DNA from: Natronomonas salina
GTDB lineage: Archaea; Halobacteriota; Halobacteria; Halobacteriales; Haloarculaceae
NCBI RefSeq assembly: GCF_013391105.1
Contig: NZ_CP058335.1
Coordinates: 3,534,001 to 3,598,000 of the forward strand
Direction of reading: 5' to 3'
Length of the DNA: 64,000 nt
The notes below the pieces were generated by a model. That model did not search any database. It was not told the origin of the DNA and worked only from the letters and a program-made list of their open reading frames with translations. Of this stretch, positions 51,676 to 60,046 are shown in pieces. The position numbers and the translations under genes were made by a program. Position 1 is the stretch's first letter. The number at the start of each line of letters is the position of its first letter.

Positions 51676-52509
51676 ATGGACCGCATCCCCTTCGGGATCC
51701 GACGCCTCGATACGACCATCGGCGGCGGCGCGCCGCCGGGGAGCGTCGTGCTGCTGTCGGGGCAGGCCGGCGCCGGGGCGCGGGAGTTCATGTACACCTG
51801 CGCCATCATGAACGGCCTCGCGGAGGGCGACCCCGACCTCTTCGACCTCTACTACGGCGGCATCGACGACCGCGCCGCGCCGCCGGAGGAGGTCCACTAC
51901 GTCTCCTTCACCTCGGACGAGCGGCAGGTGCGCCGCGAGATGACGCTGGCGATGGACGACGAGATCGTCGACGCCGCCATCGAGAACGTCGAGTTCCACG
52001 ACCTCTCCCCGGAGTTCTTCCGGCTGAGCCCCGTCCCGCGGGAGTGGTACGCCTCGAAGACCCAGAGCATCTCCGAGCTGGGGCAGTCCCAGGACCGCAA
52101 GAGCGTCCCGGAGGCACTAGGCAACCGGCTCACCGAACACGCGGCGGGCAACGTCGTCGTCATCGACTCCATCGCCGACCTCATCAGCTCGACCGACGAC
52201 CTCCCGTGGAACGACATCCCCGTCCTACTGAAGGGGCTCTCGCGGGCCGCCTACGACTGGGGCGGGCTCATCCTCGCGCACGTCAACCAGGAGACCCTCG
52301 ACGCCGAGAAGCACGGCCAGCTCATGGACTCCGCGGACGGGACGCTCCTGTTCGAGTGGGAGAGCGGCGGCTCCGCCCGCGCGCGGACGATGGTCGTCAA
52401 GCAGTTCCGCGGCGTCCTCTCGCGGATCGAGGACGAGGACATCGTCCGCTTCGAGACCGAGATCGGCGACTCCGGCTTCGACATCAGCGACGTCCGGAAG
52501 ATCCGGTAG
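51676..52509 (+). CDS. RecA-superfamily KaiC/HTR-like protein with altered Walker A
   Basis: A 277-residue protein of the RAD55/KaiC-like group. The fold starts FGIRRLDTTIGGGAPPGSVVLLSG, with the P-loop GQAGAGAREF (29-38), where the normal GxGK(T/S) is GAGAR: the lysine is absent. The Walker B strand NVVVIDSIADLI (Asp164) is intact, and ADGTLLFEW and RIEDEDIVRFET come later. It may bind nucleotide weakly or act as a non-catalytic signalling partner. It starts 60 bases after the RFAP synthase homologue and has its own likely promoter. Confidence 0.85.
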   Translation: MDRIPFGIRRLDTTIGGGAPPGSVVLLSGQAGAGAREFMYTCAIMNGLAEGDPDLFDLYYGGIDDRAAPPEEVHYVSFTSDERQVRREMTLAMDDEIVDAAIENVEFHDLSPEFFRLSPVPREWYASKTQSISELGQSQDRKSVPEALGNRLTEHAAGNVVVIDSIADLISSTDDLPWNDIPVLLKGLSRAAYDWGGLILAHVNQETLDAEKHGQLMDSADGTLLFEWESGGSARARTMVVKQFRGVLSRIEDEDIVRFETEIGDSGFDISDVRKIR

Positions 52510-52580
52510 CGCCCGCCCGACGGCTCGCTAGACGGCGTGACGCTCGGATCGCCCCGGGTCAGGGCCTGAGTGAGGCGAAC

Positions 52581-52588
52581 CATTAACT
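52581..52588 (+). promoter_or_regulatory. TATA element of the coiled-coil zinc-ribbon gene
   Basis: CATTAACT lies about 26-33 bases upstream of the ATG at 52614. Confidence 0.45.
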
Positions 52589-52613
52589 TGCTGTCCTGGA
52601 TAAGGAACAGCGA

Positions 52614-53429
52614 ATGGCTACGGAGTCGGCGGACGAGCCGGACGAGTCGGAGGTGTCCGTACGTCTGCCGCCGGACCTCGAGGAGTGGCTCGACGAGCGA
52701 GCCGCGGTACTGGACGTCGACCCCGGAGAACTGCTCGTCCAGCTCGCGAGCGCCTACCGCGCGGCGGCCGACCTCGGCGACGAGTCGCTGGCGGGGCTCG
52801 CCGGCGACGGCGTCGACCCCGAGGCGATCGAGGACGTCCGCGAACAGCTCGCGGCGGACGACGACGCCCTCCACGAGCTGAACGGCCGGATGAACGACGT
52901 CGAGGCGAGACTCGAGGAGAACGTCGAGGACCTCCGGAAGCGGGTCCTCCAGCTTCGGGACGCCGTCGGCGACACCGCCTCGCAGACCCACTCCCACCGC
53001 GAGTTCGCCCAGATCGACGCGCGCCTCGACGACCTCTCGGAGACCGTCGAGTCGGTCGCCACCGACCTCGATGCGCAGGGCAGCCGCGTCGCCGACGTGG
53101 AATCCCGGCTCGACGACGCCGACGAGAAGCTCACTCGGGTCGCCCGCGCGGTCGTCTCGCTTCGCCGCGAGGCCGATCAGACCGACGAGGGCACGGGGCT
53201 CGAGGAACTACGGCTGGCCGCCAACCGGAGCGGGGTCACCGAGGCGGCCTGCGGCGCCTGCGGCGGCGCGGTGACCATCGGATTGCTCTCCGAACCGTCG
53301 TGTCCGCACTGCGGGTCCGAGTTCGCCGAGATCGAACTCCCGGCGGGCGGCCTGGGGCGGACGCTCGGGTTCCGCCGCCCGGAGCTCCGGTGTGCGGAGC
53401 CGCCCGCCCTGGAGGCCGGCGATGACTGA
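52614..53429 (+). CDS. RHH-like, coiled-coil, zinc-ribbon protein
   Basis: A 271-residue protein of three parts. Residues 13-50 (EVSVRLPPDLEEWLDERAAVLDVDPGELLVQLASAYR) look like a ribbon-helix-helix DNA-binding unit. Residues 80-190 are mostly coiled coil (LNGRMNDVEARLEENVEDLRKRVLQLRDAV and later heptads). The end has two pairs, CGACGGAV and CPHCGSEF, a zinc ribbon. The combination suggests a DNA-associated, perhaps dimeric regulator; the target is unknown. The following gene starts within its last codons. Confidence 0.8.
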   Translation: MATESADEPDESEVSVRLPPDLEEWLDERAAVLDVDPGELLVQLASAYRAAADLGDESLAGLAGDGVDPEAIEDVREQLAADDDALHELNGRMNDVEARLEENVEDLRKRVLQLRDAVGDTASQTHSHREFAQIDARLDDLSETVESVATDLDAQGSRVADVESRLDDADEKLTRVARAVVSLRREADQTDEGTGLEELRLAANRSGVTEAACGACGGAVTIGLLSEPSCPHCGSEFAEIELPAGGLGRTLGFRRPELRCAEPPALEAGDD

Positions 53430-53835
53430 GGACGACCCCTTCGAGGACCTTGGTCCCGAAGACGACGACGCGGACGTGGACGCCGACGTCGACGACCTGT
53501 TCACCGAGGTGGAGGTCGACGAGGTCGACGACGAGGCGGTCTGGGACGCGCTCACCGAGGGCGACGCCGCATCCGGCGGTCCCGGTGGGAACGGCGCCGG
53601 GCAGGCCCGGGCCGTCGACGAACCAGCGGCCGACGACGAGCCCGAGGGGACGGTCGTCCCGAAGGCCAGCTACTGCCAGAAGTGCGAGCACTTCTCGAAG
53701 CCACCGCAGGCGGTCTGCGGCAATCCGGGGACGGAGATCGTCGAACTCGTCGACGTCGACCACTTCCGGGTGCGGGACTGCCCCGTGGTGGAGCGGCGGG
53801 AGAGCGCCTCCCGGGACATCGGCGACGAGGAGTAG
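53422..53835 (+). CDS. Cysteine-containing acidic protein
   Basis: A 137-residue protein. The first 80 residues are acidic low complexity (EDDDADVDADVDDLF, then a Gly-rich linker). The final part has four cysteines in SYCQKCEHF, AVCGNPG and VRDCPVV, consistent with a small metal-binding domain. The ATG at 53422 overlaps the previous gene by 8 bases, so the two are probably translationally coupled. I do not recognise a family name. The TFS gene follows 43 bases later. Confidence 0.75.
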   Translation: MTEDDPFEDLGPEDDDADVDADVDDLFTEVEVDEVDDEAVWDALTEGDAASGGPGGNGAGQARAVDEPAADDEPEGTVVPKASYCQKCEHFSKPPQAVCGNPGTEIVELVDVDHFRVRDCPVVERRESASRDIGDEE

Positions 53836-53878
53836 GCGAGACCGCACGTTTTTGCCGGGCGGGGCCGTCCCCTCGGGC

Positions 53879-54202
53879 ATGCAGTTCTGCGAGGAGTGCG
53901 GCTCCATGATGCACGGCCAGGGCGACGAGATGGTCTGCTCGTCCTGCGGCGCCACCCAGACGAAGGACGCGGACCGCGCCTCGGAGTTCGTCTCGACGGA
54001 GGCCCAGTCCGACGACGAACTCATCGAGACCGAGGAGGGCGCCGACTTCGAGGGCAAACCCACCGCAGACGACGTCACCTGCGAGGAGTGCGGCCACGGG
54101 AAGGCCTGGTACACGATCAAGCAGACCGGCGCCGCCGACGAGCCGCCGACGCGGTTCTTCAAGTGCCAGGAGTGCGGCTACCGCTGGCGGGAGTACAGCT
54201 GA
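53879..54202 (+). CDS. tfs: Transcription factor S (TFS)
   Basis: A 107-residue TFIIS-like protein that rescues backtracked archaeal RNA polymerase by stimulating transcript cleavage. The N-terminal zinc ribbon is CEECGSMM and CSSCGATQ; the C-terminal TFIIS ribbon is CEECGHGKAWYTIKQTG and CQECGYRW. The catalytic acidic pair is in AADEPPTRFFKC. Length and zinc spacing are normal. A CGTTTTTGCC tract lies about 20-30 bases upstream, probably the promoter and also the end of the previous transcript. Confidence 0.93.
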   Translation: MQFCEECGSMMHGQGDEMVCSSCGATQTKDADRASEFVSTEAQSDDELIETEEGADFEGKPTADDVTCEECGHGKAWYTIKQTGAADEPPTRFFKCQECGYRWREYS

Positions 54203-54274
54203 CACGGCGTCGACCCCGGAGCACCCCGCCGGCGACAGGCTTACCCCCTCTCCCTGCGACCCCGCCGCACGACC

Positions 54275-54976
54275 ATGCCGGCGAAGGTGACCGACCCCGC
54301 CACCGGGTACGAGGAGATCGACCGCTGGAACGGCGGCGTCGGGTGGATCGCCCACCCCGAGGAGACGATGGAGCGGGCCAGCCACGCGCTGGCGACCGAC
54401 GAGGGCGTCTGGCTCGTCGACCCCGTCGACGCCGACGGCATCGACGACCTGCTCGGCGAGTTCGGCGAGGTGGCGGGCGTCGTCGTCCTCTCGAACCACC
54501 ACACCCGGGACGCGGCCGTCTTCGCGAACCGACACGGCGTCCCGGTGACCCTCCCGGCATCGATGACCGACGTCGCCGGCTCCCTCGACGCCCCGGTGGC
54601 CTATCTCGACGTGGGCGGGACGGTCGGCGACTACGAACTCCTCGAGGTCGCCGACAGCGGCCCCGCCTGGCGGGAGTACGCCCTCTACGACGGCGAGACG
54701 CTCGTCGTCTCGGAGTCGGTCGGCGGCGCCGACTACCTCCGTGTCGGCGACGAGCGTCTCGGCGTGATGCTGCTCCGGCGCCTGACCCCGCCGCGCGAGG
54801 CGTTCGCCGACCTCTCGCCGGAGCGCGTCCTCTCGGGGCACGGCCCGGGCGTCCACGAGGACGCCGCGCCGGCGCTGGCGGAGGCCCTGACGTACTCCCG
54901 TCGGCGGTTTCCGAGCGCCCTGCTGGCCAACGGCCGTTCGCAACTACGCACCGTCGCCGCCGCGATCCGGACCTGA
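54275..54976 (+). CDS. Metallo-beta-lactamase-like fold protein with altered metal site
   Basis: A 233-residue protein. GVGWIAHPEETMERASHALATDEGVWLVDPVDADG, LSNHHTRDAAVFANRHGVPV, GGTVGDYELLEV and VLSGHGPGVHEDAAPALAEAL follow the strand order of the metallo-beta-lactamase fold. The usual HxHxDH is NHHTRDAAVF here, so only part of the metal site is kept. It may be a haloarchaeal branch with one metal or none. It is a single gene, 72 bases after TFS. Substrate unknown. Confidence 0.72.
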   Translation: MPAKVTDPATGYEEIDRWNGGVGWIAHPEETMERASHALATDEGVWLVDPVDADGIDDLLGEFGEVAGVVVLSNHHTRDAAVFANRHGVPVTLPASMTDVAGSLDAPVAYLDVGGTVGDYELLEVADSGPAWREYALYDGETLVVSESVGGADYLRVGDERLGVMLLRRLTPPREAFADLSPERVLSGHGPGVHEDAAPALAEALTYSRRRFPSALLANGRSQLRTVAAAIRT

Positions 54977-55054
54977 CGCCGCCTCGTCGGTACGGGACCG
55001 TGGCAACGCGGCCGCCCCGACACCCCTTTCCTTCTCCGCCCCCGAGCGAGGGAC

Positions 55055-55552
55055 GTGCGCGTCGAGGTGTATCCCGGGAAGGAAGCGGTCGTCGACTTCG
55101 ACCCCTCGCTGACGTTCGAGTGCGTCGACGACTGCACGTGGTGCTGTCGCCACGGCGTGCTGCTGTACGAGAAGGATTTCCTGGAGCTCGCCTCGCGGGA
55201 GTCCCTCGCCGAGGCGACCACCCAGTTCGAGGGGCGGGACTTCGTCCGCCAGGAGGAGAAGGCCGACGACCACCCCCACACCGGCGACGACGGTATGGCC
55301 TGCTTCTTCCTCCGCGAGGACGGCCTCTGCGCCCTCCACGACGAACACGACTGGAAGCCCGCCCGGTGTTCCGTCTTCCCGCTGGAGGTGTACGTCGATG
55401 ACGACGACATCCACGTCACGATCCGCGACGAGGCCCACGAGCACTGCGAGGGCCTGGACGTGAGCGAACGCCGCGTGGTTGACAACCTGGAGGCATTTCT
55501 GCCCGAACTACTGTGGGAACTGGACGACCCGACGACGAAGGTCGAACTGTAG
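55055..55552 (+). CDS. YkgJ-family cysteine-cluster protein
   Basis: A 165-residue protein with the YkgJ pattern of scattered cysteines: FECVDDCTWCCRHGVLL, GMACFFLREDGLCALHD, WKPARCSVFPLEV and HEHCEGL. The family is thought to bind iron-sulfur or zinc, but is poorly characterised. The start GTG at 55055 begins the first strand (RVEVYPGKEAVVDF). The gene ends 61 bases before deoxyhypusine synthase and may be cotranscribed with it. Confidence 0.85.
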   Translation: MRVEVYPGKEAVVDFDPSLTFECVDDCTWCCRHGVLLYEKDFLELASRESLAEATTQFEGRDFVRQEEKADDHPHTGDDGMACFFLREDGLCALHDEHDWKPARCSVFPLEVYVDDDDIHVTIRDEAHEHCEGLDVSERRVVDNLEAFLPELLWELDDPTTKVEL

Positions 55553-55613
55553 CGGGCCGCTCCCGCCCTCGGAAATCGCGCGGTTGAAAGGCCCGCCGGC
55601 CCACCACCGACCA

Positions 55614-56645
55614 ATGAGCGACGAGGACGAGCACGAACACCACCCGCCCGAGCGGGAGGAGTTCGGCCACGACCCCGTGGAGCACGCCGAGGTCTCGGCC
55701 GGCATGTCCGTCGCGGACCTGGCCGAGCAGTACGGTCGGGCGGGCATCGGCGCGGCGGACCTCTCGGAGGCCATCGACGTGACCGGCGAGATCTTCGCCA
55801 GCGACGAGACGACGGTCTTCCTGGGGCTGGCTGGCGCGATGGTGCCGGCGGGGATGCGACGGATCGTCTCGGACCTGATCCGCGAGGGCCACGTCGACGC
55901 GCTGGTGACGACGGGCGCGAATCTGACCCACGACGCCATCGAGGCCGTCGGCGGCAAGCACCACCACGGCCACCACGAGCACCCCGAACTGACGGAGCGG
56001 GAGTTCGACGAGCAGCTCCGCGACGAGGAGGTCGACCGCATCTACAACGTCTACCTGCCCCAGGAGCACTTCGCCTTGTTCGAGGAGCACCTCCGCAGCG
56101 AGGTCCTCGAGGACATCGGCGAGGAGGTCGTCTCCATCGCCGAGTTCACCCGCGAACTCGGGCGGGCGAACGCCGAGGTGAACGACCGGGAGGACGTCGA
56201 CGAGGACGCCGGTATCGCGGCGGCGGCCTACGAGAGCGACGTCCCCATCTACGCGCCGGCGATCCAGGACTCCGTGCTGGGGCTGCAGGCGTGGCTCCGG
56301 TCGCAGGTGACCGGCTTCTCGCTGGACGCACTGAAGGACATGTCGCCGCTGAACGACCTCGCCTACGAGGCGGAGTCGACGGCGGCCATCGTCGTCGGCG
56401 GGGGCGTGCCGAAGAACTACGTCCTCCAGACGATGCTGGTGACGCCGGAGGCCTACGACTACGCGGTCCAGCTGACGATGGACCCGCCGCAGACGGGCGG
56501 GCTCTCGGGGGCGACGCTGGACGAGGCGCGGTCGTGGGGGAAGCTCAAGAAGGACGCCCGGAACGTCTCGGTGTACGCCGACGCCACCATCACGCTGCCG
56601 CTCGTGGTCGCGGGCGCGCTCGACCGCGCTGACGAAGCCGACTGA
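55614..56645 (+). CDS. dys: Deoxyhypusine synthase
   Basis: A 343-residue enzyme that transfers an aminobutyl group from spermidine to a lysine of aIF5A, the first step of hypusine formation. VFLGLAGAMVPAGMRRIVSDLIREGHVDALVTTGANLTHD is typical. The catalytic lysine, by comparison with the human enzyme, is Lys310 in EARSWGKLKKDA, followed by VYADATITLPLVVAG. A His-rich loop (KHHHGHHEHPE) is present, and an acidic His-containing N-terminus precedes the core. Haloarchaea may use agmatine-derived substrates, which the sequence does not show. Confidence 0.95.
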   Translation: MSDEDEHEHHPPEREEFGHDPVEHAEVSAGMSVADLAEQYGRAGIGAADLSEAIDVTGEIFASDETTVFLGLAGAMVPAGMRRIVSDLIREGHVDALVTTGANLTHDAIEAVGGKHHHGHHEHPELTEREFDEQLRDEEVDRIYNVYLPQEHFALFEEHLRSEVLEDIGEEVVSIAEFTRELGRANAEVNDREDVDEDAGIAAAAYESDVPIYAPAIQDSVLGLQAWLRSQVTGFSLDALKDMSPLNDLAYEAESTAAIVVGGGVPKNYVLQTMLVTPEAYDYAVQLTMDPPQTGGLSGATLDEARSWGKLKKDARNVSVYADATITLPLVVAGALDRADEAD

Positions 56646-56654
56646 CTACTCCTC

Positions 56655-56675
56655 GCGGCTCACTGCGATCGCCGC
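56655..56675. repeat. REP-like hairpin, fourth copy
   Basis: GCGGC, loop TCACTGCGATC, GCCGC. The 11-base loop fits the pattern of the three copies at 48300-48397 (TC, purine, CT, any, CG, any, TC). It lies in the 67-base gap between two converging genes, as the others do. Confidence 0.5.
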
Positions 56676-56712
56676 TCGCAATTCTCGCTCCCTCCGGTCG
56701 CTCTGAATCGTG

Positions 56713-56937
56713 CTACTCCTCGACCAGCCGGTACTCCGTCGGCAGGTCGTCGGTCGCCTCGGCGCGCCCCTCCTCGACGAGCTCCTTGCAGACGTCCCGG
56801 ATGACGCCCGTGGTGACGTCGCGGCTCCGCGTGGCGAGCCGGCGCTGGATGCCGCTGGCCGAGAGCGGCTCGTCGGTGTCGGCCAGCACGTCGGCGATCC
56901 GGTCGGCGGTTTCGCCATCGCCGTCGCTTCCGTTCAT
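56713..56937 (-). CDS. Small winged-helix-like protein
   Basis: A 74-residue protein: ETADRIADVLADTDEPLSASGIQRRLATRS, RDVTTGVIRDVCKELVEEGRAEATDD, then LPTEYRLVEE. The helix order and the turn at RDVTTGVIRDVC read as a small winged-helix fold, of the kind that carries a few DNA contacts and a wing (YRLVEE). The ATG at 56937 gives the domain without the upstream low-complexity extension. Function unknown. Confidence 0.72.
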   Translation of the reverse strand: MNGSDGDGETADRIADVLADTDEPLSASGIQRRLATRSRDVTTGVIRDVCKELVEEGRAEATDDLPTEYRLVEE

Positions 56938-57020
56938 ACCCGCCGGTAGGCTCGCGCCGAAGGAAAACGTGGCGGGCGCCGCCGGCCTCGACGCGAGGGC
57001 CGGTCGTCTCGCCCGCGGGT

Positions 57021-57170
57021 TCACACCCGACGGTGCGTGTTCGTGCTGCCGCACTCCGGACACTGGGTGAGCTTCCCCAGCGGCGGGTGGTCGACGGTGC
57101 CCCAGTTCTCGGGGTCCGGGGTGGCCTCGTACCCGCACTCCAGGCATCGGTTCATGGTACCGAGGGACAT
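57021..57170 (-). CDS. Small zinc-ribbon microprotein
   Basis: A 49-residue protein, or 44 if the second ATG (57155) is used: SLGTMNRCLECGYEATPD, then PENWGTVDHPPLGKLTQCPE and CGSTNTHRRV. Two pairs, CLEC and CPEC, about 25 residues apart make a minimal zinc ribbon. On the minus strand a CGTTAAGTGG element lies about 25-30 bases upstream of 57170, so the longer form may be a leaderless message. The GT2 gene ends 25 bases upstream. Function unknown. Confidence 0.75.
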   Translation of the reverse strand: MSLGTMNRCLECGYEATPDPENWGTVDHPPLGKLTQCPECGSTNTHRRV

Positions 57171-57195
57171 ACCTGCCACTCGGTGGCCGGTCCAC

Positions 57196-57873
57196 TTAAC
57201 GTTGGTCCGTGCCGCGGCTGGCGCGGAGCCGGCCCCAGTCCAGCCAGAGGTAGTGGAGCAGCGTCCCCGTCAGTCCGAGCTCCGAGATCCGGCGACCGGA
57301 GCTCTCCACGAGCACCTCGGGGCAGTAGGCCGTCGGCGCGTCGCGACCCAGCCGCCGGCTGAAGGCGGTGTCCTCGTTGGGGACGTCCGGGAACCCGCCG
57401 ACGCGCTCGAAGGCGTCCCGGCGGACGAACGTGTTGAACCCCGGGAGGACGGGCGCGGCGAGCCGCGGGAAGACGTGGTTGATGGTCCACTCCATCGCCT
57501 TCGCGCGGTACGGCCCAGTCATCCGGCACCGCGAGGACGCGCCGACCAGGTCCTCCCGCTCGACGAACGCCAGCATCGTCGTCAGGTACTCGGGCGTGAG
57601 TGTCGTGTCGGCGTCGACGAACGCCAGCCACTCGCCGTCGGCGGCCGCGGCGCCCGCGTTCCGCCCCGCGGCGATGCTGTGGCCGCCCTCCGAGACGACC
57701 TCGGCGCCGTGTTCGCGGGCGACGTCGACGGTCCCGTCGGTGCTGCCGCCGTCGGCGACGACGACCTCGTGGTCGACATCGCCCCGCTGGGCGTCGATGC
57801 TCGACAGCGTCGCCTCGAGGTAGTCGGCCTCGTTCCGCGCCGGGACGACGAAACTGACCGCGGGAGGTGCCAT
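57196..57873 (-). CDS. Glycosyltransferase family 2 (GT-A fold)
   Basis: A 225-residue glycosyltransferase: [36 protein letters not shown], then the DxD motif Asp87 and Asp89 in [12 protein letters not shown], and the acceptor-side [13 protein letters not shown]. It may transfer a sugar from a nucleotide or polyprenyl donor, for example in surface glycan synthesis, but no substrate is visible. No clear membrane anchor except a possible C-terminal amphipathic segment. The ATG at 57873 is the first before the domain; a longer frame starts at 58020. Confidence 0.86.
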   Translation of the reverse strand: MAPPAVSFVVPARNEADYLEATLSSIDAQRGDVDHEVVVADGGSTDGTVDVAREHGAEVVSEGGHSIAAGRNAGAAAADGEWLAFVDADTTLTPEYLTTMLAFVEREDLVGASSRCRMTGPYRAKAMEWTINHVFPRLAAPVLPGFNTFVRRDAFERVGGFPDVPNEDTAFSRRLGRDAPTAYCPEVLVESSGRRISELGLTGTLLHYLWLDWGRLRASRGTDQR

Positions 57874-57973
57874 CACGCGACTGTTCGGCGCTCTGCCACT
57901 AATCGCTTGCCGCGCGCCGGCGGCTGCGACCCCAGAGCGAACGGCTTTTCCCACGTATCGCCGAACGGGCGCC

Positions 57974-58519
57974 ATGGACCGACTGCGCGAATCGCTCCAC
58001 GACGCGCCGATAATCGACAAGGACGGCTACGAGTACATGGTCCACCCGATCAGCAACGGGGTGCCGGTGCTCGACCCGGAGCTCCTCCGGGAGGTCGTCG
58101 TCGGCGTCATCCGCGCGGCCGACCTCGACGTCGACAAGATCGTCGCGCCCGAGGCCATGGGCATCCACCTCGCGACCGCCCTCTCCCTGCAGACGGACGT
58201 CCCGCTCGTCGTCATCCGGAAGCGCTCCTACGGCCTCGACGGCGAGGTCTCCCTCCACCAGACGACCGGTTACTCCGAGTCCGAGATGTACATCAACGAC
58301 GTCGAGGACGGCGACCGCGTGCTCATCGTCGACGACCTGCTGTCGACGGGCGGGACGCTCGCGGCCATCTGCGACGCCCTCGACGGGATCGGCGCCGAGA
58401 TCGCCGACATCGTCGTCGTCATCCGGAAGGTCGGCGAGTCGGCCCTCGACGACACCGGCTACGAGGCGACCAGCCTCGTCGACATCACCGTCGAGGACGG
58501 CGAGGTCGTCATCCACTGA
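57974..58519 (+). CDS. hpt: Hypoxanthine/guanine phosphoribosyltransferase (archaeal type)
   Basis: A 181-residue type I phosphoribosyltransferase. The PRPP-binding motif [14 protein letters not shown] is at residues 117-130, with [12 protein letters not shown] and TDVPLVV before it and [15 protein letters not shown] at the end. This form is close to the archaeal hypoxanthine/guanine or adenine-type salvage enzymes. It is followed by an NCS2 permease gene 96 bases downstream, so uptake and salvage of purines are probably linked. Confidence 0.88.
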   Translation: MDRLRESLHDAPIIDKDGYEYMVHPISNGVPVLDPELLREVVVGVIRAADLDVDKIVAPEAMGIHLATALSLQTDVPLVVIRKRSYGLDGEVSLHQTTGYSESEMYINDVEDGDRVLIVDDLLSTGGTLAAICDALDGIGAEIADIVVVIRKVGESALDDTGYEATSLVDITVEDGEVVIH

Positions 58520-58615
58520 TATCCACGACCGTGCATAATATGTCTCCGTAGAAGGTCAGAAATGCGCGTGGACACGGAACTATTATGGGGTGGGAGCCTG
58601 TCCAGCCGGCCATAG

Positions 58616-59992
58616 ATGTCGACCGATACCGACGGGGAGATCCAGCTCGAGTACGGGCTCGACGAGAAGCCCCCGCTGCCGAAGTCGATACTGCTCGGCC
58701 TCCAGCACGTCGCGGTGATGATCGTCCCGGCGACGGCCGTCGCCTACATCGTCGCCGGCGAGGTGGGCCTCGGCGGCGCGGACACCGCCTACATCGTCCA
58801 GATGGTGCTGCTGTTCTCGGGGCTGGCGACCGTCGTCCAGGCCTACACCGTCGGCCCCGTCGGCGCGAAGCTCCCCATCGTGATGGGGACGAGCTTCACG
58901 TTCGTCGGCGCCTCCGTGAGCATCGGGTTGAACTACGGCCTCGCGGCCGTCTTCGGCGCGATACTCGTGACGGGCCTCCTCGTCGAGGGGCTCATCGGCT
59001 GGCAGTTCAAGCGCATCGAACCCTTCTTCCCGCCGCTGGTGACCGGCCTCGTCGTCGTCATCATCGGCCTCTACCTCATCCCGGTCGCGATGGACTACTC
59101 CGCCGGCGGCGTCGGCGCCGAGGACTACGGCGCGGTCCACAACCTCGGCCTCGCGGCGCTCGTCCTCTCCATCGCGGTCGTCCTCAACCTCTTCACCCGC
59201 GGCGTCGCGCGACTGCTGGCGGTCCTCGCGGGTATCAGCATCGGTTACGTCGTCGCCGTCGCGATGGGCCTCGTCGACTTCGCGCCCGTCGCCGACGCGG
59301 CGTGGGTCGCCTTCCCCTCGCCCGGCAAGTTCGGCTTCGCCTTCGAGCCGGTCCCCATCGTCACCTTCGCCTTCCTCTTCCTCGTCTCCGCGATGGAGAC
59401 CGTCGGCGACATGTCCGGCATCACCGCCGCCGAGGGCCGCAACCCCTCCGACGAGGAGTTCCGCGGCGGCCTCCTCACGGACGGCCTGCTCAGTTCGCTG
59501 GGCTCCGTCTTCGCCGCATTCCCCGTCACCTCCTTCTCCCAGAACGTCGGCATCGTCAACTTCACCGGCGTGATGAGCCGCCACGTCGTCGCCATCTGCG
59601 GCGTCATGCTCGCCGTTCTCGGGCTGAGCCCGAAGGTCGGCGCGGTCGTCGCGACCATCCCCAGCGCCGTCTTCGGCGGCGCCGTCCTCCTGATGGCCGG
59701 CATGGTCGCCGCCAGCGGCGCCCGCCTCATCCTGCTGCACACCGACCTCGACCGCCGGAACATGGTCATCATGGCCGTCGCGCTCGGCCTCGGCCTCGGC
59801 GTCGCCACCAAACCCGAGGCCCTCGGTGGACTCCCGGAGGCCGCCGCGACCTTCTTCGGCGAACCGGTCATCATGACCGCGCTGTCGGCGCTCCTGCTCA
59901 ACACCCTCGTCCCCGGCGACCAGAGCCCGCTGTTCGACGCCCGGCCCGAGGACGGCACCGGGCCGGACGCGCCGACCCCGACCGACGACTGA
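58616..59992 (+). CDS. NCS2 family nucleobase (uracil/xanthine) permease
   Basis: A 458-residue membrane protein with about 12-14 helices. LGLQHVAVMIVPATAVAYIVAG opens the fold, MGTSFTFVGASVSIG, and SAMETVGDMSGITAAEGRNPSDEEFRGGLLTDGL and SVFAAFPVTSFSQNVGIVNFTGVMSRHV are the NCS2 signature regions. It likely imports uracil or xanthine with a cation. It follows the phosphoribosyltransferase gene. A TTATTATGG-type element lies about 30 bases upstream of the ATG. Confidence 0.9.
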   Translation: MSTDTDGEIQLEYGLDEKPPLPKSILLGLQHVAVMIVPATAVAYIVAGEVGLGGADTAYIVQMVLLFSGLATVVQAYTVGPVGAKLPIVMGTSFTFVGASVSIGLNYGLAAVFGAILVTGLLVEGLIGWQFKRIEPFFPPLVTGLVVVIIGLYLIPVAMDYSAGGVGAEDYGAVHNLGLAALVLSIAVVLNLFTRGVARLLAVLAGISIGYVVAVAMGLVDFAPVADAAWVAFPSPGKFGFAFEPVPIVTFAFLFLVSAMETVGDMSGITAAEGRNPSDEEFRGGLLTDGLLSSLGSVFAAFPVTSFSQNVGIVNFTGVMSRHVVAICGVMLAVLGLSPKVGAVVATIPSAVFGGAVLLMAGMVAASGARLILLHTDLDRRNMVIMAVALGLGLGVATKPEALGGLPEAAATFFGEPVIMTALSALLLNTLVPGDQSPLFDARPEDGTGPDAPTPTDD

Positions 59993-60046
59993 CCGACTGC
60001 ACGAACCCTCAAACCTTTGTTTCTGGCCGTGGAGCGTCCCTCCACG

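Noticed and set aside
56641-56725. Duplicated gene end suggested by the repeated CTACTCCTCG on the minus strand
   Set aside because: Both copies are only ten bases, one being the true stop region of the small winged-helix gene. The similarity does not extend, so chance is sufficient.
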